From contig JAFABO010000141.1 of the NCBI GenBank assembly GCA_023426005.1, forward strand, positions 1-5,423: a DNA stretch of 5,423 nucleotides, given 5' to 3'. The DNA comes from Bacillota bacterium (GTDB lineage Bacteria; Bacillota; Clostridia; Acetivibrionales; DSM-1351). The first letter of the stretch is position 1. Every line of letters starts with the position of its first letter. Position numbers and translations under genes: made by a program. Shown one piece after another: positions 1-5,256 of the stretch. The notes beneath the pieces are model-generated. The model saw only the letters and a list, made by a program, of their open reading frames with translations. It was not told where the DNA came from and did no database searches.

Positions 1-1001
1 TATACTGGGGAACCATGCTGGGCATAGCTGAAATGCTGAAGTCGGGAGTTACTGCTTTTGCAGACATGTATATGTTTATGGATGAAGTGGCCCGGGCTGT
101 GACCGAGACAGGAATAAAGGCAAATCTCTGCAAGAGTCCGGTTCAGTTCTTTGAAGGCGGGGAATTGAAACGCCTGGATAGGAGCCAGGGTACGGTAGAT
201 TACTACAATCAGTACCATAACAGTGCCGGCGGCCGCATAAAGGTATTTGTTGAAATTCATTCTGCATACATGTTTAATGAACAAACGCTGACAAATGCGG
301 CTTCACTGGCCAGGCAGCTCAATACGGGCATTCATATGCACATTCTGGAAACCACCGCGGAGGTTGAGTCCAGTAAAAGAGACTATGGTATGACCTCAGT
401 GGAAATATGTGAAAAGACAGGTGTGTTGGATGTGCCTGTTTTAGCGGCACACTGTGTGCACCTGACCGACTGCGATCTGGAGATAATGAGGAAAAAGGGC
501 TGCAGTATAGCTCATAACCCTTCCAGTAACCTGAAGCTGGGAAGCGGCATTGCAAGAATTCCCGAGATGATCGGCAGGGGTATTAACGTTTGCCTGGGCA
601 CCGATGGTGCAGCCAGCAACAATAACCTGAATATGTTTGAAGAAATAAATCTGGCGGCACTGCTTCACAAGGGTGTTGCTATGGATCCGCAGCTGATGAA
701 AGCCGATACTGTTTTAAAAATGGGGACCTGCAACGGGGCAAGGGCTATTGGCTTTGATGATACCGGAAAAATTTCAGAGGGTATGAAAGCGGATATAATA
801 CTTATAGATACCGATAAGCCTCACTTTTACCCCAAAAACAATCCGCTGTCAACTGCGGTCTATTCAGCTCAGGCATCGGATGTAGATACTGTAATAATTG
901 ATGGAAATATTGTAATGCAAAATAGAGTATTTACCGGTATAGATGAAGAGAAAATCAAATATGAAGTGCACTCCTTGTCCAAGAGGTTATTGGGAAGGTA
1001 A
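1..1001 (+). CDS. mtaD: 5-methylthioadenosine/S-adenosylhomocysteine deaminase (5' end cut by window)
   Basis: This is a cytosolic metal-dependent amidohydrolase that deaminates S-adenosylhomocysteine and methylthioadenosine to inosyl derivatives, a salvage step of the methyl cycle. The frame is open from base 3 (YWGT, then the Met codon at 15), so that Met is internal. Family members run to about 400-430 residues, so roughly 100 N-terminal residues, including the first zinc motif (HxH), lie outside the window. Counting from the Met at 15, visible signatures are HMHILET (zinc His109, substrate-contacting Glu112), AAHCVHL (His146), HNPSSNLKLGSG, and GTDGAASNN (zinc Asp197). These match, from memory, the pattern of the characterised Thermotoga enzyme TM0936. 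The C-terminal part (GKISEGMKADIILID) is the usual amidohydrolase beta-sandwich return. The stop codon is TAA at 999-1001, and a terminator follows 42 bp later. Substrate choice within the family (SAH, MTA or another adenosine derivative) is inferred from motifs only. Confidence 0.92.
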   Translation, partial: YWGTMLGIAEMLKSGVTAFADMYMFMDEVARAVTETGIKANLCKSPVQFFEGGELKRLDRSQGTVDYYNQYHNSAGGRIKVFVEIHSAYMFNEQTLTNAASLARQLNTGIHMHILETTAEVESSKRDYGMTSVEICEKTGVLDVPVLAAHCVHLTDCDLEIMRKKGCSIAHNPSSNLKLGSGIARIPEMIGRGINVCLGTDGAASNNNLNMFEEINLAALLHKGVAMDPQLMKADTVLKMGTCNGARAIGFDDTGKISEGMKADIILIDTDKPHFYPKNNPLSTAVYSAQASDVDTVIIDGNIVMQNRVFTGIDEEKIKYEVHSLSKRLLGR

Positions 1002-1043
1002 TCATTGATAGGTGACATAATGTATAAAAAATTATATAATTAA

Positions 1044-1076
1044 ACCCTGACGAAGCGATTGTCAGGGTCTTTTTTT
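1044..1076 (+). terminator. Rho-independent terminator after the deaminase gene
   Basis: Perfect 8-bp stem ACCCTGAC (1044-1051) / GTCAGGGT (1061-1068) with a 9-nt loop, followed by C and seven T (1070-1076). It lies 42 bp after the deaminase stop codon and separates that gene from the next unit. Confidence 0.93.
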
Positions 1077-1100
1077 ACTGTAACAATTTACATAAAGGGT

Positions 1101-1128
1101 TTTTAACCTCAATGTCAAATAGTATAAT
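1101..1128 (+). promoter_or_regulatory. Probable SigA-type promoter for the 105-residue gene
   Basis: A perfect TATAAT lies at 1123-1128. The best -35 candidate is TTTTAA at 1101-1106 (16-bp spacer), a poor match to TTGACA. The -10 is 36 bp before the start codon and just after the upstream terminator, which suits a new transcription unit. The -35 assignment is tentative. Confidence 0.6.
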
Positions 1129-1164
1129 AGTTGAACAATTTTAAATGGTCATGGGGGAAATAAG

Positions 1165-1482
1165 ATGTCGGTAACTTTGAGTTTGTGGTCAACCAAACAG
1201 GGGGAAATACGAAGGTTTTTACATAGTTTTTATCAAAAGGATTATAAAAAGGAAGAGAATTCACGCCGGTGGGTCAAAAAGTTTTTTAACCCGATGGATT
1301 CAATAGATATGATAAGTGCCTTGATGGACAATTATGAGTGCTTTGATGTCACACTTTACATACATATGGAAAATGGTTATTTACATAGGATTACTGAAAA
1401 AAATTACGATGATGTTATAAAAGGACTGATTGGGATCTATTATTTGCCTGTAAATTGTGAGCCGGGCCTGGAGATTTCATAG
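1165..1482 (+). CDS. Hypothetical protein, 105 aa
   Basis: I do not recognise this protein. The ATG at 1165 is preceded by a G-rich Shine-Dalgarno sequence (GGGGGA, 1153-1158) at 6-nt spacing, and a TATAAT promoter lies upstream, so it is probably a real gene. It has no signal peptide and no membrane segment, so it is predicted cytosolic. Residues 25-41 are strongly charged (KDYKKEENSRRWVKKFF). The second half alternates hydrophobic and polar residues (DVTLYIHMENGYLHRIT, about 61-77), suggesting a beta-hairpin followed by a helix (NYDDVIKGLIGIYY, about 80-93), so a small alpha/beta fold is plausible. No catalytic or metal-binding motif is evident. It is monocistronic if the hairpin at 1504-1541 terminates transcription. 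Function is unknown, and neither neighbour suggests a role. Confidence 0.75.
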   Translation: MSVTLSLWSTKQGEIRRFLHSFYQKDYKKEENSRRWVKKFFNPMDSIDMISALMDNYECFDVTLYIHMENGYLHRITEKNYDDVIKGLIGIYYLPVNCEPGLEIS

Positions 1483-1558
1483 TGGTCTGTACATTTAAAT
1501 TTATATATTGCCGGCGGTTTTCTTCGGACAATATACTTTTTAGATGTCGCAGACCACT
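1481..1558. repeat. Nested palindrome: 9-bp inverted repeat enclosing a hairpin
   Basis: AGTGGTCTG (1481-1489) and CAGACCACT (1550-1558) are perfect reverse complements, and U-G pairs could extend the stem by one on each side. They enclose the hairpin at 1504-1535. The left arm overlaps the stop codon (TAG, 1480-1482) of the 105-residue gene. The whole element is 78 bp. It could be a folded mRNA 3' end, a small structured RNA or a miniature palindromic repeat. I find no second copy in the window. Confidence 0.6.
1504..1541 (+). terminator. Probable terminator of the 105-residue gene
   Basis: The arms TATATTGCCGG (1504-1514) and TCGG-A-CAATATA (1524-1535) pair over 11 positions, with one bulged A and a terminal G-U pair. 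They are followed by C and five T (1537-1541). The lower stem is A/T-rich and the T run is short, so termination may be partial. It begins 21 nt after the stop codon. Confidence 0.55.
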
Positions 1559-1601
1559 GGTTGCGGATATTCCATCCATAAGCTGTATGCGGTTAAAAAT
1601 A

Positions 1602-1658
1602 GATAAATAGTCTTATTCCTATTTTGTTACATTATGGTATAATATCACTGATAAATAG
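1602..1658. repeat. Direct repeat GATAAATAG flanking the promoter
   Basis: Identical 9-mers GATAAATAG occur at 1602-1610 and 1650-1658, 48 bp apart start to start. They lie on either side of the extended -10, the second at the predicted transcription start. They could be regulator half-sites, but in A/T-rich DNA a chance match is quite possible. Confidence 0.3.
1635..1643 (+). promoter_or_regulatory. Extended -10 promoter for the membrane protein / cyclo-ligase unit
   Basis: TGGTATAAT matches the extended -10 consensus TGnTATAAT exactly. No good -35 is visible at 16-18 bp, as is usual for extended -10 promoters. Transcription would start near 1650, giving a leader of about 30 nt before the preferred ATG at 1682. 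The spacing fits a Shine-Dalgarno sequence at 1669-1673. Confidence 0.75.
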
Positions 1659-1668
1659 GATGGCTCAT

Positions 1669-1673
1669 GGAGG
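1669..1673 (+). promoter_or_regulatory. Ribosome binding site that sets the start at 1682
   Basis: GGAGG sits 8 nt before the ATG at 1682 and inside the first codons of the longer in-frame option at 1667. The 1667 ATG has only a weaker AGGATGG-like sequence (1657-1663) before it. The strong site favours 1682. Confidence 0.75.
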
Positions 1674-1681
1674 TTAATGGA

Positions 1682-2143
1682 ATGGAGCAGGAACATATAC
1701 AGGAAGAAATCAGCGAAGTTAACGAAATTAGTGTTAAAGATGTTAATAAAGTAGTTAATGAAATGAATGAACACCAAAAAATGCAAAATGTTTCAACTGT
1801 TTCACAGTCATATAATAACAGCCAGCAACAGCTTCTATGGGCAGACAGGCAGGTGACGTCTCTTGAGAGACAGCTGCTTTTAAACAATTGTGCTCCGGCT
1901 GCCGGCGGAAGGCTTATGAGCAATTGGACAAAAGTTTTTCTTTGCGCATTAGCTGTAATAATTCCCGGTATCGGTCAAATAATAGGTATAATAGCCGGTT
2001 TGGTCATGGTTTCCAACGACAGCGATTCTGATAGAAGATCCTATGGGGCTGCATTGTTGACAGTCTCTTTGATAATCTTTGTTATGCAGTTAATCTTTTG
2101 GTTTATATTTGCGCTGGCTGTGGGGCCTGATTTTTATTACTAA
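1682..2143 (+). CDS. Small membrane protein with two transmembrane helices, unknown function
   Basis: This 153-residue product is not a family I can name. Residues 1-35 are acidic and rich in E, N, V and Q (EISEVNEISVKDVNKVVNEMNE), with a heptad-like pattern suggesting a short coiled coil. Residues 40-70 are Q/N/S-rich and end in a likely amphipathic helix (LERQLLLNN). Two hydrophobic segments follow: about 84-110, containing a glycine-rich PGIGQIIGIIAGL stretch typical of tightly packed helices, and about 122-147. They are joined by a polar loop (SNDSDSDRR), giving a probable helical hairpin. There is no cleavable signal peptide, so the soluble N-terminus probably faces the cytoplasm. The ATG at 1682 is preferred over the one at 1667 (158 aa) because GGAGG lies 8 nt upstream. 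No terminator separates it from the cyclo-ligase gene 66 bp on, so co-transcription is likely, though a functional link is not implied. Confidence 0.78.
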   Translation: MEQEHIQEEISEVNEISVKDVNKVVNEMNEHQKMQNVSTVSQSYNNSQQQLLWADRQVTSLERQLLLNNCAPAAGGRLMSNWTKVFLCALAVIIPGIGQIIGIIAGLVMVSNDSDSDRRSYGAALLTVSLIIFVMQLIFWFIFALAVGPDFYY

Positions 2144-2195
2144 AGCACAGGTGAGGCCGTTTCTGTCATATTTTTCGTTATCCGGCAAGTATTTC

Positions 2196-2204
2196 AGGGG
2201 GGAG
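2196..2204 (+). promoter_or_regulatory. Strong ribosome binding site poorly placed for any standard start codon
   Basis: AGGGGGGAG (2196-2204) is the only Shine-Dalgarno-like sequence before the cyclo-ligase. It lies 20 nt upstream of the TTG at 2225, too far for normal initiation. It is 5 nt from ATA at 2210 and 2 nt from ATT at 2207. Confidence 0.7.
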
Positions 2205-2224
2205 TTATTATAACAAAGAGCCAA

Positions 2225-2782
2225 TTGAGAAAACAATACCTTGAATATAGAAACAATATGGAAAAACGGGAATTGCGTGGCTGGTCCCGGTGCATAGCCG
2301 GAAAACTGCGTAGGCTGCAGGCTGTTATTGAGGCTGGGAATATTATGTGCTTTGTCAGCTTTGGAAGTGAAGTTGACACCCATGGCTTGATAAAGGAATG
2401 GATTTTGCAGGGCAAAAGTGTAAGTGTACCCTGTATAGAAAAATTTCCTGCCGGGGAGGGTGTCATGCATGCTGTTAAAATTAAGGATTTTAGTGATCTG
2501 AAGAAAAAGGGCAGTTACGGTATTCAGGAACCTGAACTGGAAATTAACAGTATTGTCACTCCGGAAGAACTTGATGTGATAATAGTGCCGGGCAGCGTTT
2601 TTGATATTCAAAGAAACCGCATGGGCTATGGAGGCGGCTTCTATGACAGATATCTGATGCAGACCTCAGACAATTGCAAAAAGATTGGGGTATGTTATGA
2701 CTTCCAGCTATTGGAGCAAATACCCCACGAGGTTTACGACATACCGGTGGATTTGATTGTTACTGAGAAAAGGACGGTATGA
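2225..2782 (+). CDS. fau: 5-formyltetrahydrofolate cyclo-ligase
   Basis: This cytosolic enzyme uses ATP to convert 5-formyltetrahydrofolate to 5,10-methenyltetrahydrofolate, returning a dead-end inhibitory folate to the one-carbon pool. Counting from the TTG at 2225 (185 aa), family motifs are the N-terminal RKQYLEYRN, the folate-region FVSFGSEVDTHGLI with a following VSVPCIE, YGIQEP, VPGSVFD, and the nucleotide/phosphate loop GYGGGFYDRYL at about 134-144. Length fits the family (about 180-200). The start is uncertain. TTG is the only standard start codon, but reading back in frame to ATA at 2210 gives (M)TKSQLRKQYL, which resembles normal family N-termini and is correctly spaced from AGGGGGGAG. 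The 2210 start would give 190 aa. The frame is open back to 2144 with no ATG or GTG. The gene is probably in one transcript with the upstream membrane protein and ends at a hairpin shared with the convergent cellulase. Confidence 0.93.
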   Translation: MRKQYLEYRNNMEKRELRGWSRCIAGKLRRLQAVIEAGNIMCFVSFGSEVDTHGLIKEWILQGKSVSVPCIEKFPAGEGVMHAVKIKDFSDLKKKGSYGIQEPELEINSIVTPEELDVIIVPGSVFDIQRNRMGYGGGFYDRYLMQTSDNCKKIGVCYDFQLLEQIPHEVYDIPVDLIVTEKRTV

Positions 2783-2805
2783 CTGATCCTGAAACAATGA
2801 AAATG

Positions 2806-2855
2806 AGAGCTGCCTCTCAATAGAATTTTAATTTCTATTTTGAGACAGCTCTTTT
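2806..2855. terminator. Bidirectional terminator between convergent genes
   Basis: A long imperfect hairpin: AGAGCTG (2806-2812) pairs with CAGCTCT (2846-2852), then TCTCAA with TTGAGA, then TAGAA (2821-2825) with TTCTA (2833-2837). A CC bulge on one side and TT on the other interrupt it. On the plus strand it ends in TTTT (2852-2855). On the minus strand the stem is followed by CATTTTC. It lies between the cyclo-ligase stop (2782) and the cellulase stop (2869) and probably serves both. The T tracts are short. Confidence 0.8.
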
Positions 2856-2868
2856 CTGTAATCAACAT

Positions 2869-5211
2869 TTACAATTCCGACTGTCCTAAAAGATAGCTTC
2901 TCAGCCTGAGCAGATCCAATGCATCCACCGAACCGCTGGAATCTATATCTGCGGCTTTAAGGGCATCTCCCGTCAGGAGCTGGCTTCCCAGGAGGTGCAT
3001 CTTGAGAAGTGTGAGATCCAGTGCGTTGACTTCATTATCGCCGTTCAAGTCACCTTTTATGATTTTTACCGGTCCGGCAGGTTTGGTTCCGTCGGGTTCG
3101 GTGCCGCCTGCCAGAACACCGGAATCATAGACACAGATATTATCTGTTTTGACAGGTGTGCCTGTCCAGTTGCTGTCTTCAATTTTCAACCCCTGATAGC
3201 TCCAGTCGTCGGACGGATTCCAATAGTTCTGCCATGCATATGTCCCCAGTGCAAACTGGTATTTTTTATTGGAATTGGCTATGGAAAAACCGTCCCAGGT
3301 CACTTCCACATAGTATATTTTATTTTCTCCCAGTTTGCTGCTGGTGTATTTATGAGGCCCCGAAAGTATGGCATTATAATTTGTCTCTGCAGCTGTCTGG
3401 TCGTATAGCTCCCTCATCTCAATGCTGTTTGGATCAAGGGAGGTCATTCCGGTTGCATCAAAATAATATCTGACCGAAATATTTTTTGAAGTTTTTGGAG
3501 CGTTGGACTTGACATAGAAGGTTACTTCGGTGGCTTTTGGGCCATCCGACTGCACTATGTTGACACCGAAGGCTTCAACCCAATATGAAGTTCCTTCTTC
3601 TTCACCGCCTTTTTCCTCAGGAGGGAAATTGGGAGTAATCTGCATTGAAGGATCCCCGAAGAAGCGGTAAAGGCCGGCACAGGCGCCCACAAATGCCGCA
3701 TTGTAGTCTATTGTTACTTCATTGTAGACATAGTCCGACGTCACATCCTTGTGTTCATCCTTTGAACCGGGACCGCCCACCAATGCACCATAGAGCACAT
3801 GCTTGTGGGGAGCGGGATCTTCAGCCATTGAGGTGCCTGATGCCGCTCTGTGGTGGGGGTATTTCACCGAAATATCGCTGTAGCCTACTATGTAGCAGCG
3901 GTTTAAAGGGTTGTTGCCCAGCAGGTAATTCATTTGTGATTTTGCCCACTGGCCGTATTTTGAGGGGGTATTGCCGTGATGCTTGTCGTAAACCACGGCC
4001 AGCAGTTGGGTGGCCGTGTTGTATCTGGCAGAACCCCATTGATTGAGAAATGCATATCCGCCGGGGGTTATGGTTACGGTTTTACCTGTCATCCAGCTGT
4101 CAATTGTTTTGGCAATCTGTCCCCAGAAATTTATTTCCTCATAAGGGCTCTTGTTTGACGCGGCTCTGTACCTGTCTTCAAATACCTGGCTGTTTTTGTC
4201 ATATAAGTCGTCTATTTCGGCAATGATACATGCGGTACCGGCCCAGACATCGTTCCAACAGTGTGTCCAGGAGGGGGGGGCATAATAATCAAAATATTTG
4301 AAAACTTCGTTCAGATAATGATCTTCCTGTGTTGCCAGGTAAAGCCATGCCCCTGCCCAGCAATAATCATCCTGCCATTTTGAAGAGGTATAATAACCCT
4401 TGGGGCCGTCGGCATTGCATGACTTGGTAGGGCATCTTTCGGCAAATTCAAACAGGGCCTTTGCATATTTAAGGCTTTTAGCCGCGTATTGAGGATCCTC
4501 ATCCTTGAAGTTCATATAGTTGACTGCAAGTGAAGCTGCCGCGGCAGACACACAGTCTGTGGAGGGCAGTTCTTCAGTGGCAAACCAGCCTCTTCTGAAC
4601 ATTTCGTCATTTTCAGGAGCATTCCAGTAAGCGTGGTCCACATCACCGTCGCCTACCTGGTAGCAGAAGGCTATTGCCTTACCTGAGTTATCCAGGTATG
4701 TACACTTCATGAAGTAATCATTAAAATATTTCAGGATTGTTTTGGCATGGACGTCCTGGCCTGTGGCTTGGTATTGCTCCCTGAATTCATAAAAGCCCCA
4801 GCCCAATGTAGAACCGGAATATGCCTCGGGCATACCGAATTTTACATGGTCGCCGGCATCGTGAAAGCCTCCTGATACATCGAGTTTTCCATCTCCGTCA
4901 GGATCGAGAATGCTTTTATTTTTGGTGATAAAGCTCTGTGACATATTTGTGTTGGTGGTATCAAGGGGAAGCTGTGCGTCATAGATATGGCAATCATCTC
5001 TCCATTTGTATTGGCTGCTTTCGCCGACGCCGGTACCGCACATGTTAGCATCATAGAAATACTGGGAATACTGCAGTGCTTTTGCGTAATTATACTCCGC
5101 ACCGGCAGCACTGACATTCATATTTGCGGCAGGGAGGACCAATGCTGTCAGAATTACGGCACTTATGACCGAACAGCCTGCCCTCCTTAAGAAATTAAGT
5201 TTCTTATTCAT
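2869..5211 (-). CDS. Cellulosomal GH9 cellulase (signal peptide-GH9-CBM3-dockerin I)
   Basis: This secreted 780-residue beta-1,4-glucanase hydrolyses cellulose by inversion and attaches to a scaffoldin cohesin. Domains: signal peptide 1-35 (KK..RR, hydrophobic core, VSA|AG); GH9 about 40-525; acidic linker about 528-540 (PPEEKGGEEEG); CBM3, probably subfamily c, about 541-698; linker; dockerin 719-778. Catalytic residues are Asp118/Asp121 in HDAGDHVKFG (nucleophilic-water side) and Glu498 in NEVTIDYNA (acid); the second GH9 signature HHRAAS is at 453-458. The first part resembles Cel9M of C. cellulolyticum (DANxCG...WR..C, Cys58/Cys74). An insertion of about 25 residues (roughly 78-111) holds DPDGDGKLD. 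CBM3c modules in this arrangement normally extend the active-site cleft and aid processivity rather than anchor the enzyme. The dockerin has two calcium loops, both with Ala-Leu at positions 10-11. The ATG at 5211 is chosen because AAAGGA lies 9 nt upstream. An in-frame TTG at 5235 has no ribosome binding site and would put eight residues before the signal peptide. Endo- versus processive action is inferred. Confidence 0.95.
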   Translation of the reverse strand: MNKKLNFLRRAGCSVISAVILTALVLPAANMNVSAAGAEYNYAKALQYSQYFYDANMCGTGVGESSQYKWRDDCHIYDAQLPLDTTNTNMSQSFITKNKSILDPDGDGKLDVSGGFHDAGDHVKFGMPEAYSGSTLGWGFYEFREQYQATGQDVHAKTILKYFNDYFMKCTYLDNSGKAIAFCYQVGDGDVDHAYWNAPENDEMFRRGWFATEELPSTDCVSAAAASLAVNYMNFKDEDPQYAAKSLKYAKALFEFAERCPTKSCNADGPKGYYTSSKWQDDYCWAGAWLYLATQEDHYLNEVFKYFDYYAPPSWTHCWNDVWAGTACIIAEIDDLYDKNSQVFEDRYRAASNKSPYEEINFWGQIAKTIDSWMTGKTVTITPGGYAFLNQWGSARYNTATQLLAVVYDKHHGNTPSKYGQWAKSQMNYLLGNNPLNRCYIVGYSDISVKYPHHRAASGTSMAEDPAPHKHVLYGALVGGPGSKDEHKDVTSDYVYNEVTIDYNAAFVGACAGLYRFFGDPSMQITPNFPPEEKGGEEEGTSYWVEAFGVNIVQSDGPKATEVTFYVKSNAPKTSKNISVRYYFDATGMTSLDPNSIEMRELYDQTAAETNYNAILSGPHKYTSSKLGENKIYYVEVTWDGFSIANSNKKYQFALGTYAWQNYWNPSDDWSYQGLKIEDSNWTGTPVKTDNICVYDSGVLAGGTEPDGTKPAGPVKIIKGDLNGDNEVNALDLTLLKMHLLGSQLLTGDALKAADIDSSGSVDALDLLRLRSYLLGQSEL
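2912..2925. repeat. Dockerin-coding 14-bp repeat, copy 1
   Basis: AGATCCAATGCATC here is identical to 5318-5331 and encodes the DALDL core of the second dockerin segment on the minus strand. Diverged copies in the first segments are at 3014-3024 (AGATCCAGTGC) and 5408-5421 (AGATCCAATGAATC). Confidence 0.75.
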
Positions 5212-5220
5212 AATGGTTAT

Positions 5221-5226
5221 TCCTTT
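5221..5226 (-). promoter_or_regulatory. Ribosome binding site that sets the cellulase start at 5211
   Basis: Read on the minus strand, AAAGGA ends 9 nt before the ATG whose first base is 5211. It lies downstream of the alternative TTG at 5235, so that codon cannot use it. Confidence 0.8.
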
Positions 5227-5256
5227 CGAAATCAACTTATTTTATGATTTATCAGA

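Noticed and set aside
1090..1118. TTGACA on the minus strand (complement of 1113-1118) as a divergent promoter
   Set aside because: No acceptable -10 follows at 16-18 bp, and there is no minus-strand gene for it to serve.
1667..1681. ATG at 1667 as start of the membrane protein
   Set aside because: The strong GGAGG lies inside these first codons and serves the ATG at 1682. The longer form remains possible but is less likely.
1674..1765. Recurring GTTAA words at the start of the membrane protein gene
   Set aside because: They mostly reflect repeated Val-Asn/Val-Lys codons in a low-complexity coiled-coil region and are irregularly spaced.
2090..2611. Open frame of 173 codons on the minus strand opposite the cyclo-ligase
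   Set aside because: It lies almost wholly antisense to a well-supported conserved enzyme and shows no recognisable protein features.
2995..4158. Several plus-strand frames of 60-137 codons opposite the cellulase
   Set aside because: They are antisense shadows of the GH9-CBM3-dockerin gene, with Cys/Pro/His-rich translations and no domain features.
5212..5235. TTG start at 5235 giving a 788-residue cellulase
   Set aside because: No Shine-Dalgarno precedes it, and AAAGGA is placed correctly for the ATG at 5211, which gives a normal signal peptide.
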